Part shown: one piece after another, positions 9,625-18,174 of the stretch
How positions within the stretch are numbered: position 1 is the stretch's first letter
Layout: the number at the start of each line of letters is the position of its first letter
Source of the DNA: an uncultured Pelagibacteraceae bacterium
GTDB taxonomy: Bacteria; Pseudomonadota; Alphaproteobacteria; Pelagibacterales; Pelagibacteraceae
Direction: 5' to 3'
DNA length: 64,000 nucleotides
Assembly (NCBI GenBank): GCA_902598485.1
Contig: CACKBU010000001.1
Span: 96,017 to 160,016, forward strand
The notes under the pieces: generated by a model
Databases searched by the model: none
What the model saw: the letters and a program-made list of their open reading frames with translations, nothing else
What the model was told of the DNA's origin: nothing
Translations under genes and position numbers: made by a program

Positions 9625-9661
9625 AATTCTCTAAATATCTTAAAAGCAAATTTATTCAATA

Positions 9662-10408
9662 TTAAGCTATGAGTTTAATTCCCATTCTTATTGCGACAAA
9701 AATTACAAGAAAAGAAGTTAGTAGAGCTAAAATTTTATTCGATAAGAATTTAATGTTTAATAAGCTACCTATTTGTCCTCCAATAAGCACCGTTAAAAAC
9801 AATGGCCAATAGCTAATAACCTTATCTAAAGCCTGGTCTTTTGTCAGATGTCCAGCTATTCCAAAGATAGAATTTATTAAAATAAATAAAGATGCACTAC
9901 TAGTGATATGTATAGGGTATCCAGCTTTAATTAAAAATAGAATAGGGCTTAAAAAAATTCCTCCACCAATTCCTACTAACCCTGACATAAAGCCAATTAA
10001 CGATCCAATAGTAATTGATAGTAATTTTGGTATTTGATTTATTTTAATTTGCTCTTTATTAAAAGATTTACTCTCAATTAATAAAAAAATGCCTGCAACC
10101 AACAAAACACAAAATAATAAAATCTCAAATAAACTTTTTTCAATTGCTATTGATCCTCCAATAAAGGCAAAAGGTATGGAGCCTATTAAATATGGAAATA
10201 GTAAATTAAAGTTTATATTTTTAGATCTTATAAAATTAATAGAATTACCAGATACGACAATAATATTACACACAAGGGCTATAATGGGAAATATTGTATA
10301 AGGTACACCCCAAATTAAAAGTATTGCAAGATATGTTGATCCTCCTCCAAAACCAATACTTGAGTATATTAATGCAGTTACAAAAAAAAGAATTGATAAT
10401 ATAATCAT
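9662..10408 (-). CDS. TauE/SafE-family membrane permease (first copy)
   Basis: Inner-membrane protein of 248 residues with about eight hydrophobic segments. It shows the two TauE/SafE repeat signatures, SSIGFGGGSTYLAIL near the N terminus and LVGIGGGIFLSPIL near the middle. The family exports sulfite, sulfoacetate or other organic anions, or imports some of them. Its start codon is only 9 bp from the start codon of the divergent moaB gene, so at least one promoter must lie within coding sequence. A second family member is at 61544. Confidence 0.87.
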   Translation of the reverse strand: MIILSILFFVTALIYSSIGFGGGSTYLAILLIWGVPYTIFPIIALVCNIIVVSGNSINFIRSKNINFNLLFPYLIGSIPFAFIGGSIAIEKSLFEILLFCVLLVAGIFLLIESKSFNKEQIKINQIPKLLSITIGSLIGFMSGLVGIGGGIFLSPILFLIKAGYPIHITSSASLFILINSIFGIAGHLTKDQALDKVISYWPLFLTVLIGGQIGSLLNIKFLSNKILALLTSFLVIFVAIRMGIKLIA

Positions 10409-10417
10409 TTTTAAATT

Positions 10418-10918
10418 ATGGATGTAAATATAGCTTTATTAACTGTAACAGATACAAGAACATTTGATAATGATAAATCGGGTGCAATCTTAGTTGAAAA
10501 AATTAAAGAGGCTAAACATAAACTAATTGACAGAAAAATTTGCAAAGACAATAGAGAGGATATTGTAAAAATTTTAAAAGAATGGACAAGTCAAAAAGAT
10601 ATAGACGTCATAATCACTACTGGAGGAACAGGTCTTACAGGAAGAGACATAACTCCTGAAGCATTAGAAGAGATTGCTGATAAGCATATACCTGGATTTG
10701 GAGAAGTTTTTAGAACAATTAGCTTAAAAACAGTTGGTACATCATCAATTCAATCTAGAGCTTGTGCAATCTTATCTAATGGAAAATATATTTTTGCATT
10801 ACCCGGTTCCTCAGGCGGTGTAACAGATGCATGGGATGGAATTTTAAAACATCAATTAGATATTAATCACAAACCTTGTAATTTTGTTGAATTATTTCCA
10901 AGACTTAAAGAAAAATAG
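10418..10918 (+). CDS. moaB: MoaB/MogA-type molybdopterin adenylyltransferase
   Basis: Protein of 166 residues of the MoaB/Mog fold, which in bacteria adenylylates molybdopterin before molybdate insertion. The substrate-binding TTGGTGLTGRDITPEA and the C-terminal PGSSGGVTDAW are conserved. The divergent location next to the moaACDE-msrPQ run supports a cofactor role. No MoeA (molybdate insertion) or MobA (dinucleotide formation) gene is seen in the window. The stop abuts, base to base, the stop of the convergent DUF1244 gene. Confidence 0.92.
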   Translation: MDVNIALLTVTDTRTFDNDKSGAILVEKIKEAKHKLIDRKICKDNREDIVKILKEWTSQKDIDVIITTGGTGLTGRDITPEALEEIADKHIPGFGEVFRTISLKTVGTSSIQSRACAILSNGKYIFALPGSSGGVTDAWDGILKHQLDINHKPCNFVELFPRLKEK

Positions 10919-11164
10919 TTATTTCTGATATTTTTCTTTCCATTCAGAATAAGGCATTCCGTAAACATGCTCTCTAGCTTCTAAGTCTGACATGCTTACT
11001 CCTTTTTTTTCACCTTCTTCTCTAAACCATCTTGACAAACAATTTCTACAGAACCCAGCAAGGTTCATCAGATCAATATTTTGAACATCTTTTCTTTCAT
11101 CCAAATGTTTTAATAATCTTTCAAAAGCCGCTGATTGTAATTCTTTTTTTTGATTATCATTCAT
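10919..11164 (-). CDS. DUF1244 family protein
   Basis: Conserved small cytoplasmic protein of 81 residues widespread in Proteobacteria, without an established function. Typical features are AFERLLKHLDER near the N terminus, NLAGFCRNCLSRW with two Cys, and EAREHVYGMPYSEWKEKY at the end. The frame is open to an ATG at 11194, but the family N terminus matches the ATG at 11164 (MNDNQKKELQ). It lies between the moaB stop and the XdhC-like gene, and may belong to the tail of the molybdenum operon by position only. Confidence 0.85.
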   Translation of the reverse strand: MNDNQKKELQSAAFERLLKHLDERKDVQNIDLMNLAGFCRNCLSRWFREEGEKKGVSMSDLEAREHVYGMPYSEWKEKYQK

Positions 11165-11208
11165 GAACAAAGTATTAATCACAAAAACGGTCAAGACAAT
11201 AAATAAAT

Positions 11209-11895
11209 TTAAATTTTATTTTTATATTTTTCAGAAACAAGTTGTGAAATAATTGATAAAGCTATTTCAGATGGTGATTTTCCTCCCAACTTAATACCAA
11301 TTGGCCCATTTATTTTTTCTAACTCTGCTTGTTTAAAACCAGCCTCTACCAATCTTGAGCATCTTTTTTCATGTGTTTTTTTACTTCCAAGGGCACCAAT
11401 ATAAAAAAATTTATTTTTTAATGCATACTGTAACGAAGGATCATCAATTTTTGGATCGTGAGTTAAAGTAACCATAGCGGTCTTCGAATTAGTTTCTATT
11501 TCATCAAAAGCTTCATTGGGCCATTTGTTAACAATTTTTGTATCTGGAAACCTTTCTTTTGACGCAAAATATCCTCTTGGGTCAACAATAATAATTTCAA
11601 AATTTAAATTTTTAGCAAAATCAATTAAATAAATTGAAATATCAACAGCTCCAACGATGATTACTTTAATTGGATTTTTATATGTTTGAACAAATATTTC
11701 TGAATTTTCTATTATACCATTTTTATTTAAGTTAAATATTTTTTCAATTTCCCCTGAATACTTTGAAAACATTTCACTAAGATTATGTCCAGGAAAAAAT
11801 ATTTCACTTTCTCCATTAATTAAATTTGTAATGAGTGCAAATTCTTTTTTTAAAGATTTATTTTTTAAAGTTTCTCTGATTATTTCTAATTTCAT
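11209..11895 (-). CDS. XdhC-family protein, C-terminal Rossmann domain
   Basis: Protein of 228 residues corresponding to the XdhC C-terminal Rossmann domain: VIIVGAVDISIYLIDFA (the nucleotide-binding turn is changed from the usual GAG), IVDPRGYFASKERFPD, VTLTHDPKIDD, YIGALGSKKTHEKR and PIGIKLGGKSPSEIALSI. XdhC proteins bind molybdenum cofactor, promote its sulfuration and deliver it to xanthine-dehydrogenase-type enzymes. The N-terminal half is encoded separately by the preceding gene, joined through a TAATG junction. This split form occurs naturally and each part has its own start. Confidence 0.87.
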   Translation of the reverse strand: MKLEIIRETLKNKSLKKEFALITNLINGESEIFFPGHNLSEMFSKYSGEIEKIFNLNKNGIIENSEIFVQTYKNPIKVIIVGAVDISIYLIDFAKNLNFEIIIVDPRGYFASKERFPDTKIVNKWPNEAFDEIETNSKTAMVTLTHDPKIDDPSLQYALKNKFFYIGALGSKKTHEKRCSRLVEAGFKQAELEKINGPIGIKLGGKSPSEIALSIISQLVSEKYKNKI

Positions 11896-12224
11896 TATTT
11901 AATTTCTTCAATATAAATTGAAATATCACCACCACAGGCTAATCCTATTTCCCATGCATTTTCATTCGAGACATTAAAATCTATTTTTTTACAAATTTTT
12001 TTATTTTTCATTAAAGATATACATTCTTCAACAACTTTAGCCTCCACACAGCCTCCAGAAACAGATCCTAAAAAATTTCCATCTTCACTTACTATCATTC
12101 TGCTACCAATTCCTAAAGGTGATGAACCCCATGTTTGGACAACTGTTGCTAATGAAACTTTTTTATTATTTTTTATCCAATTATCTGCTTCTTCAAATAT
12201 TTTTTTTTCAGGAAAATTACTCAT
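11895..12224 (-). CDS. XdhC/CoxI-family protein, N-terminal domain
   Basis: Protein of 109 residues matching the XdhC_CoxI N-terminal domain: LATVVQTWGSSPLGIGSRM, GSVSGGCVEAKVVEE and a terminal GLACGGDISIYIE, with both conserved Cys-containing glycine turns. It presumably acts with the separately encoded Rossmann half in molybdenum cofactor maturation. The start overlaps the end of msrQ by four bases. The target enzyme of XdhC (a xanthine dehydrogenase or CoxL-like protein) is not in this window, so it must lie elsewhere if this role is right. Confidence 0.86.
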   Translation of the reverse strand: MSNFPEKKIFEEADNWIKNNKKVSLATVVQTWGSSPLGIGSRMIVSEDGNFLGSVSGGCVEAKVVEECISLMKNKKICKKIDFNVSNENAWEIGLACGGDISIYIEEIK

Positions 12225-12802
12225 TTTTCAAATATTCTTTTAAAGTTTATTCTTAAAGCTAGTAAAACTGTTATTAACAAAAAGTAAAATAAAGGTTTAA
12301 AATAAATAGTTTTGGATAACCAAATAAAGTGCAAAGAACCTAAAATTGCAATTACATATATTAGTCTGTGCAATTTTTTCCAGTTTTGTTTAAGCAATAT
12401 AATCATTCTTTGTGAAGAGGTTATTGTTAGTGGTATTAATAAAATCCAAGCAGCAAAGCCAACAAAAATATATTTTTTTTTTACAACATCATCAAAAATT
12501 GGTTGCCAGCTAAATCTATAATCTATGCCAATGTAAGTTAATAAATGTAATGAGGCATAAAAAAAAACAAATAATCCCAACATTCTTCTTACTTTTACCC
12601 AATAGTTTAAATTAGTTAGTTTTTTTAATGGACTCATTGACAAAGTTAAACATATAAAAATTAAAGTCCACTCTCCTGTAAAATGAGTAATTTCCTTTAC
12701 TGGTTCTGGCCCTAATTTATTAAAAAAAATTTTATAAGTTATAACTAGAAATGGAATTGTACTTAATACGAAAATGCTTGGCTTAAAATACTTTATCATC
12801 AA
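12221..12802 (-). CDS. msrQ: MsrQ (YedZ), haem membrane partner of MsrP
   Basis: Ferric-reductase-like transmembrane protein of 193 residues with about six hydrophobic segments. Family features are FTGEWTLIFICLTLSMSPLKK, the RRMLGLFVFFYASLHLLTYI segment with a haem-ligand His, and LHRLIYVIAILGSLHFIW with two more His. MsrQ passes electrons from the respiratory chain to periplasmic MsrP, which repairs oxidised methionine. The start overlaps the msrP stop by four bases (ATGA), so the two are co-translated. Confidence 0.93.
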   Translation of the reverse strand: MMIKYFKPSIFVLSTIPFLVITYKIFFNKLGPEPVKEITHFTGEWTLIFICLTLSMSPLKKLTNLNYWVKVRRMLGLFVFFYASLHLLTYIGIDYRFSWQPIFDDVVKKKYIFVGFAAWILLIPLTITSSQRMIILLKQNWKKLHRLIYVIAILGSLHFIWLSKTIYFKPLFYFLLITVLLALRINFKRIFEK

Positions 12803-13704
12803 AAGTACTTTTTAAGATCCATACCAGTATATAAACTTGCTACTTCATCACCATAGCCATTAAACATTAAAGTTTTTACTCTAGGAGCCCAAACACCCTC
12901 TCCAATTATTCTTTCAGTTGCTTGTGACCATCTTGGATGATCAACATTAGGATTAACATTTGAGTAAAATCCATATTCTCTTGGGGAAGCCCACATCCAT
13001 GAAGAAGTAGGCATATTTTCTACAAATTTAATTTTAACAATTGCTTTTGCACTTTTAAAACCATACTTCCAAGGAATAAAAATTCTGAATGGAGCCCCGT
13101 TTTGATTTGGAAGTTTTTTGCCATATAAACCTGTAACTACCGTAGTCAAAGGATGCATTGCTTCATCAATTCTTAAACCTTCGTTGTATGGCCAATTTAA
13201 AACAGGGTATCTTTGACCTTTCATTTGCGCAGGATCATAAACGCTTTCAAATTCAACAAATTTTGCTTTGTTAGTTGGATTAACTTTAGAAAGTAATTTA
13301 CTTAAAGAAAAACCCATCCATGGAATAACCATTGACCAACCCTCAACACATCTAAGTCTGTAAATCCTCTCCTCTGATACAAACATTTCAGAAATTTCCT
13401 CCATCGATAATTTTATTGGTTTTTCAACTTCACCTTCAATGCTTATATCCCATGGAGAAGTTTTAAATATTTGCGCGTTTCTATATGGATCACCTTTTGA
13501 TGTACCAAACTCATAATAATTATTATAAGTAGTGATATCTTTGTAACTTGTTAATTTATCTCTCTCATTTGCTAATGATTTATTTGCAAACGGAATAGTT
13601 GAAATCGCCAAAGAACTTGCTCCTAAACCAATAGATTTAATAAACGATCTTCTATTTTTGTAAATTTTTTCTGGTGTGATTTCTGAGTATTTAATTTTTT
13701 TCAT
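12799..13704 (-). CDS. msrP: MsrP (YedY), periplasmic methionine sulfoxide reductase
   Basis: Molybdopterin-dependent reductase of 301 residues. The N terminus has a Tat signal (NRRSFIKSIGLGASSLA), so the folded cofactor-loaded protein is exported to the periplasm. Conserved pieces are YNNYYEFGTSKGDP, RLRCVEGWSMVIPWMGF (the Mo-ligating Cys), RIFIPWKYGFKSAK and the C-terminal WSQATERIIG. MsrP carries the plain Mo-MPT form, which fits the absence of mobA nearby. It overlaps moaE by 14 bases and is the likely main client of the adjacent cofactor genes. Confidence 0.95.
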   Translation of the reverse strand: MKKIKYSEITPEKIYKNRRSFIKSIGLGASSLAISTIPFANKSLANERDKLTSYKDITTYNNYYEFGTSKGDPYRNAQIFKTSPWDISIEGEVEKPIKLSMEEISEMFVSEERIYRLRCVEGWSMVIPWMGFSLSKLLSKVNPTNKAKFVEFESVYDPAQMKGQRYPVLNWPYNEGLRIDEAMHPLTTVVTGLYGKKLPNQNGAPFRIFIPWKYGFKSAKAIVKIKFVENMPTSSWMWASPREYGFYSNVNPNVDHPRWSQATERIIGEGVWAPRVKTLMFNGYGDEVASLYTGMDLKKYF

Positions 13705-14143
13705 GGACTATAGGGTTGCCTTTTAACCAATCGCTTTGATTGTCTGTGTAGTGTTCTTTTTTCCATATAGGAGACCGCTTTTTTATTTCTTCTATAATAT
13801 ATCTAGATAATACATATGCTTGATCTCTGTGTTTGCATGCAACAGCAATTATAATACTAATTTCTCCAAGATTTAAATAACCTTTAGAGTGTTCTATAAA
13901 AACAGCTTTATCCTGAATATTAAGTTTTTCATCAGCCTCCTTATATATTTCCTTAAAACTTTTTATTACAAGATCATCATGACTGTCGTATGTGATACCA
14001 ACTACACTTTTGTTGTTATTAAGATTTCTTACTGTACCAGTAAAATATATTGATGCTCCAAATTCGACAGAAGATATAAATCTTTCAGCATCATTTATTG
14101 ATAATTTTTTATCTTTACTATCTACAATTTTTGTATGAAGCAT
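13691..14143 (-). CDS. moaE: MoaE, molybdopterin synthase large subunit
   Basis: Catalytic subunit (150 residues) of molybdopterin synthase, which converts cyclic pyranopterin monophosphate into molybdopterin using MoaD thiocarboxylate. The family stretch GASIYFTGTVRN, the ACKHRDQAYVLSRYIIEEIKKRSPIWKKE block with the active-site lysines, and GNPIVHE at the end are visible. The moaD stop and moaE start share one base, which fits the equal amounts needed for the MoaD2E2 complex. Confidence 0.94.
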   Translation of the reverse strand: MLHTKIVDSKDKKLSINDAERFISSVEFGASIYFTGTVRNLNNNKSVVGITYDSHDDLVIKSFKEIYKEADEKLNIQDKAVFIEHSKGYLNLGEISIIIAVACKHRDQAYVLSRYIIEEIKKRSPIWKKEHYTDNQSDWLKGNPIVHEKN

Positions 14144-14412
14144 TAACCTCCTCCTATAGGAGGTATGATACCAATTTTTTCGTTATTTGTTATTTTATAA
14201 TTGTCGCTAACAATATTATTTTTCTCCGAACAAAAAGCTGAAGAATTGACAATTTTTTTATAATTTTCATTGCCATTAAATTTTTCATCTAAATATTGAA
14301 TTATTTTTTTTCGAATATCTTTTATTGTTGATTTTTCCTCCAAATCTAATTCTATCAAATTTTGTTCATTAAAATCTCTTGCAGCACCAAATAACTCAAT
14401 TTTTACTTTCAT
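14143..14412 (-). CDS. moaD: MoaD, molybdopterin synthase sulfur carrier
   Basis: Ubiquitin-fold sulfur carrier of 89 residues. The C terminus IIPPIGGG ends in the Gly-Gly that is adenylated and converted to a thiocarboxylate; here it is followed by one more Gly, giving GGG if read to the stop. The N terminus KVKIELFGAARDF is typical. It lies between moaC and moaE with a short 7-bp gap upstream and a one-base overlap downstream. The activating enzyme MoeB is not seen in the window. Confidence 0.9.
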   Translation of the reverse strand: MKVKIELFGAARDFNEQNLIELDLEEKSTIKDIRKKIIQYLDEKFNGNENYKKIVNSSAFCSEKNNIVSDNYKITNNEKIGIIPPIGGG

Positions 14413-14419
14413 TATATTT

Positions 14420-14965
14420 TTAAAATAGATCTTTTAAAAAATTTGGTAGACCATCTGGGTTTTTCCACAATCCATTTTTTCCACCTTCTTTGATCAATAA
14501 TTTTACATTATCAATTTTGAGGTGTGGATTAATAATTTTACTCAAATCATAAATTGTGATTAGAGCAGCATTAACACCCATGATTGCTTCCATTTCAACT
14601 CCAGTTTTTGCATACGTTGAGACTACACAAAAAACTTCTAGAGATTTATCTTCTTCATTCATGATAATTTTTGTAGCAGTATGGTCAATTGTTAAAGGAT
14701 GGCAAAGTGGAATTAATTCACTTGTTTTTTTTACACCTAAAACCGCAGAGACTTCTGCTAAGGTTATAGGATCACCTTTTGGCATTTCTTTATTTTTTAT
14801 TAACTCAAAGACTTCATCACCAACATAAATTTTTCCAGAAGCTAAAGCTCTTCTGAATGTTTCTTTTTTTTTCGAAACATCAATCATTTTAAAAGAATTT
14901 TTTTTAAAAATTTCTTTTGCCCAATCTTTTAAATCATTATTGCTAACAATTTTTAAATTTTTCAC
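14420..14965 (-). CDS. moaC: MoaC, cyclic pyranopterin monophosphate synthase
   Basis: Second enzyme of molybdenum cofactor synthesis, acting on the MoaA product. Conserved parts are MIDVSKKKETFRRALASG, GVKKTSELIPLCHPL, STYAKTGVEMEAIMGVNAALITIYDLSK with the catalytic Asp, and LLIKEGGKNG. At 181 residues it is about 20 longer than usual because of an N-terminal extension of roughly 26 residues before MIDVS. An internal ATG at the MIDVS motif is an alternative start. It begins one base after the moaA stop. Confidence 0.94.
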   Translation of the reverse strand: MKNLKIVSNNDLKDWAKEIFKKNSFKMIDVSKKKETFRRALASGKIYVGDEVFELIKNKEMPKGDPITLAEVSAVLGVKKTSELIPLCHPLTIDHTATKIIMNEEDKSLEVFCVVSTYAKTGVEMEAIMGVNAALITIYDLSKIINPHLKIDNVKLLIKEGGKNGLWKNPDGLPNFLKDLF

Positions 14966-14966
14966 A

Positions 14967-15959
14967 TTATCCGCCAGTAGTTGATAAATTTTTAGTTAAA
15001 CCTGTTTCTCCTAGTTCTAAATGATGAGACTCTTTTTTGTAATTAAGTTGTTTTAATATTAGATCTTTAAGTTCATCTATTTGATTATCTTTTTGCATTA
15101 AATGTCTAATGTTTATTCCTGTATTTCCAAACAAACATAATCTTAAATCCCCTTTGGCAGTTATTCTTAGTCTATTACAACTTTTACAAAAATCTTTGGA
15201 GTAGGGAGCTATCACACCAAATTTACCTTTATATTCAGGATTTATATAATTTTTTGCGGGACCTGAGTCTTTTCCAAAAGTTTGTATCACCCAATTTTTT
15301 TTATTTAAATATTCAACAAATTTATTTGCTGATACATGATATTTTTTAAAATAATCAACATTATCTCCTGTTTGCATCAATTCTATATACCTAAAATCAA
15401 TTTTATTTTTCCTAATAAAATTAGTCCAATCTTCAAAATCTTTTTCAGAATCATTTACTCCTTTAAGAAGAACTGCGTTAATTTTTATATTTTTAAAGTT
15501 TAATTTTTGTAACTTTTGAATACCATTTAGAATTTCTTGCAATCTATCGTGACCTGTTATTTGTTCAAAAATTTTAGGTTTTAAACTATCTATACTAATA
15601 TTAATTCCATCTAGGCCGCTATAACTTATCTGTTCTGCAATTTTATCTAATCGATAGCCATTTGTTGTTATAACTGTTTTTTTTATACCTGAATTTTTTT
15701 TAATAATTTTAATAATATCCAAAAAATCTTTTCTAACTGTAGGCTCTCCACCAGTTAATCTTATCTTAGAAACCCCAAGTTCTGACAAAGCTTTGGCAAG
15801 CCTTCCAATTTCTTCTGTGTTTATAAAAGTTCTATTATCACTTTTGTCAGTCTTATAACCGTCTGGTAAACAGTAGCCACATTTAAAGTTGCATACGTCA
15901 GAGATTGATAATCTAATGTATGGAAATTTTCTCCCAAAACTATCTTTAAGAATATTCAT
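14967..15959 (-). CDS. moaA: MoaA, GTP 3',8-cyclase (radical SAM)
   Basis: First enzyme of molybdenum cofactor synthesis; converts GTP to the cyclic intermediate by radical SAM chemistry. The SAM cluster motif is DVCNFKCGYC (C23, C27, C30), the second cluster Cys are in FCKSCNRLR and LRLCLFG, and the protein ends in the functionally needed Gly-Gly (STTGG). The length of 330 residues is normal. This is the first gene of the moaA-C-D-E-msrP-msrQ-xdhC run, whose promoter should lie in the 43-bp gap before it or further upstream. Confidence 0.96.
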   Translation of the reverse strand: MNILKDSFGRKFPYIRLSISDVCNFKCGYCLPDGYKTDKSDNRTFINTEEIGRLAKALSELGVSKIRLTGGEPTVRKDFLDIIKIIKKNSGIKKTVITTNGYRLDKIAEQISYSGLDGINISIDSLKPKIFEQITGHDRLQEILNGIQKLQKLNFKNIKINAVLLKGVNDSEKDFEDWTNFIRKNKIDFRYIELMQTGDNVDYFKKYHVSANKFVEYLNKKNWVIQTFGKDSGPAKNYINPEYKGKFGVIAPYSKDFCKSCNRLRITAKGDLRLCLFGNTGINIRHLMQKDNQIDELKDLILKQLNYKKESHHLELGETGLTKNLSTTGG

Positions 15960-16002
15960 AAATATTAGTCATTATATTATACTCTAATGTTAACAATAAG
16001 AA

Positions 16003-17016
16003 TTAAAACTTAATTTTTATTTGTTTTTTTAGTTTTAATGAGGTTGAGGCGGCATTAGCTATAATTAAAGCTCTTCTTCCATCTTCAAAACTTGATATTG
16101 GCGACTTTTTTGTTCTTGAATAAAGAGCTAATTCGTCAAGTTGAAGTCTGTAAGCATCAACATATCTATCGATAAAAAAATTTAAAAGTGGTTTTCTTTG
16201 TGATGTATTATTTTTTGTAAAAATTTCTGTTTCATTTTCTCTTTTATTTCCAGATATTAACATTCCTTTTGAGCCAAACAATTCAACTCTTTGATCATAT
16301 CCAAAGCTACAGTGTCTTGAATTTGTAATTATACACTGCACACCTTTTTTTGATTTTAAAAGACATGAGGCTAATTCATAATCTTTAATTTTATCAAATC
16401 TTTTATCTGAAATATTACTAGCTGTAGTAAAAATATTTTCTATCTCATCTTTTTCTAAATAAAATCTTAGTAAGTCAAAATCATGAATCATCATATCTTT
16501 AAATATACCTCCGGATACTTTTAAATAATTTAATGAGGGTGGTGCAGGATCTCTACTAGTGATAATTATTTTTTCAATTCTTCCAATCTTTCCTCTAATC
16601 AGTTCTTGTTTAATTGAATTATGTCCTGGATCATACCTCCTATTAAAACCTAATTGTATTTTAGGTTGATACTTTTTAATTTCTCTTAAACATTTATTAA
16701 CTTTATCAATGTTTAAATCTAAAGGTTTTTCACAAAAAACTATTTTTTTGAATTTTACAGCTTCATTTATAAATTTAATGTGAGTAGAGGTACTAGATGC
16801 AATAAATATTACATCTATATTTTTGTCTCTAAAAGCTTTTGCAGTATCATTAATATTAATTGTATCAAATTTTTTTGAATATTTTTTGGCTAACTCTTTA
16901 TTGATATCAAAAGTATATTTTAAATAAAAACTTTTATGGTTAGTTAAGTTTTCAGCATGCATTTGACCTATTCTACCCAGACCAAATAATGCTACGTTTA
17001 TTTGATTTTTACCCAT
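16003..17016 (-). CDS. iolG: Inositol 2-dehydrogenase (IolG-like)
   Basis: Gfo/Idh/MocA oxidoreductase of 337 residues most like myo-inositol 2-dehydrogenase, which oxidises inositol to scyllo-inosose with NAD. The N-terminal Rossmann turn is LFGLGRIGQMHAENL, the catalytic lysine is in FCEKPLD (K97), and the IolG-typical GFNRRYDPGH, SRDPAPPSLNYLKVSGGIFKDMMIHDFD and YDQRVELFGSKGM are all present. The start overlaps the 3' end of a second Gfo/Idh gene by 19 bases. The divergent iolE-like gene nearby supports the inositol role. Confidence 0.85.
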   Translation of the reverse strand: MGKNQINVALFGLGRIGQMHAENLTNHKSFYLKYTFDINKELAKKYSKKFDTININDTAKAFRDKNIDVIFIASSTSTHIKFINEAVKFKKIVFCEKPLDLNIDKVNKCLREIKKYQPKIQLGFNRRYDPGHNSIKQELIRGKIGRIEKIIITSRDPAPPSLNYLKVSGGIFKDMMIHDFDLLRFYLEKDEIENIFTTASNISDKRFDKIKDYELASCLLKSKKGVQCIITNSRHCSFGYDQRVELFGSKGMLISGNKRENETEIFTKNNTSQRKPLLNFFIDRYVDAYRLQLDELALYSRTKKSPISSFEDGRRALIIANAASTSLKLKKQIKIKF

Positions 17017-18146
17017 TTTTTATTTTTTGATGAAACCTTACACGCACTAATAAATTTTGCTGTCTCTAAACCCTCATCTTCATTTGGATAAAAGTATCTT
17101 TTTTTTGTTTTGTTTTTCAAGGAGTCTGCAAACTCTTTATAAATATTTGCAAACGCATCAAGGTACCCCTCTGGATGACCAAATTTTATTCTAGAGAATT
17201 GCTTTGAAAATTCTGAATTATGAAATCCTCTTTCTAATAATTTTACAGCACCCTTTTCAGGATTTAATTTAAGATAATTTGGATCATTTTGAACCCACTC
17301 TAAACTACCTTTAGAACCAAATACTCTAATTCTTAAACCATAAACACCACCTTTGGCCATTACACTTGTCCAAAACATTCCTTTAGCGCCATTGTTAAAA
17401 TTGATCATAACCTGTGCATTATCATCCATTTTAATTTTTTTTGATATTTGCTTTATATCTGCAAAAACTGTTTGTCCTTTCAAACCTGAAATATAAGAGG
17501 CTAGATGGTACGCATGAGTTCCAATTTCATTTAAAACAGCAGATGCTCCAACTATTTTATTATCAATTTTCCATTTAAGTTTTCTTTTTGCATTTTTTGA
17601 ATTAATTTTTGTTCCACCAGACCAATCTTGAATATATTCAACATTAATATACTCAACTTTACCAATTTTACCCTTTTCAACTAATTTTTTTGCTTCTCTC
17701 ACCATTGGATAAGCAGAATAATTATGAGTTAGTGCATATTTTATTTTTTTATTTTTTTTAATTGCTTTGAAAAGTTTTTTTGCCTGATCTAAATTTCCTG
17801 CAAAAGGTTTATCAGAAATTATATTTATGTTTTTCGAAATAAATTTTTCAGCAATAATTTGATGACTTGATGGTGGTGTCATTATAGCAACTACATTAAT
17901 TCCATCTTTTCTCTTAGCTTCTTTTTCAGCCATATCTTTATAATTTGAGTAACATCTATCAGATGAAATCCCTATACTTTTTCCAAACTTAGTAGAAATT
18001 TTTACATTTCTTGAAAAAACTCCTGCTACTATTTCATATTGATTATCAAATCTAGATGAGATTCTATGAACATGACCTATCCATGACCCAGGACCACCCC
18101 CAACAATTCCTAAACTTAATTTTTTAGTTTTATTTGATTTAAACAT
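16998..18146 (-). CDS. Gfo/Idh/MocA oxidoreductase, inositol-associated
   Basis: Oxidoreductase of 382 residues with an N-terminal Rossmann fold (LGIVGGGPGSWIGHVHR) and the EKP-equivalent in IISDKPFAGN, where Glu of the EKP motif is Asp. The C-terminal domain carries LNEIGTHAYHLASYI with the family His. The frame extends to 18224, but that would run into the divergent iolE-like gene; the ATG at 18146 gives the normal N terminus. Its position between iolG and iolE suggests a second inositol stereoisomer or inosose as substrate. Confidence 0.82.
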   Translation of the reverse strand: MFKSNKTKKLSLGIVGGGPGSWIGHVHRISSRFDNQYEIVAGVFSRNVKISTKFGKSIGISSDRCYSNYKDMAEKEAKRKDGINVVAIMTPPSSHQIIAEKFISKNINIISDKPFAGNLDQAKKLFKAIKKNKKIKYALTHNYSAYPMVREAKKLVEKGKIGKVEYINVEYIQDWSGGTKINSKNAKRKLKWKIDNKIVGASAVLNEIGTHAYHLASYISGLKGQTVFADIKQISKKIKMDDNAQVMINFNNGAKGMFWTSVMAKGGVYGLRIRVFGSKGSLEWVQNDPNYLKLNPEKGAVKLLERGFHNSEFSKQFSRIKFGHPEGYLDAFANIYKEFADSLKNKTKKRYFYPNEDEGLETAKFISACKVSSKNKKWVKIK

Positions 18147-18174
18147 TGAATATATCTTAGCAAAAAAAATATTT

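Noticed and set aside
8129..9661. Possible SAM-V riboswitch for mmuM
   Set aside because: mmuM overlaps the upstream oxygenase gene, and only 37 bp lie before that gene; no conserved SAM-V core was seen.
11209..12224. XdhC broken by a frameshift
   Set aside because: Each half has complete domain ends and its own start, and the TAATG junction is typical of coupled genes; natural split XdhC/CoxI pairs are known.
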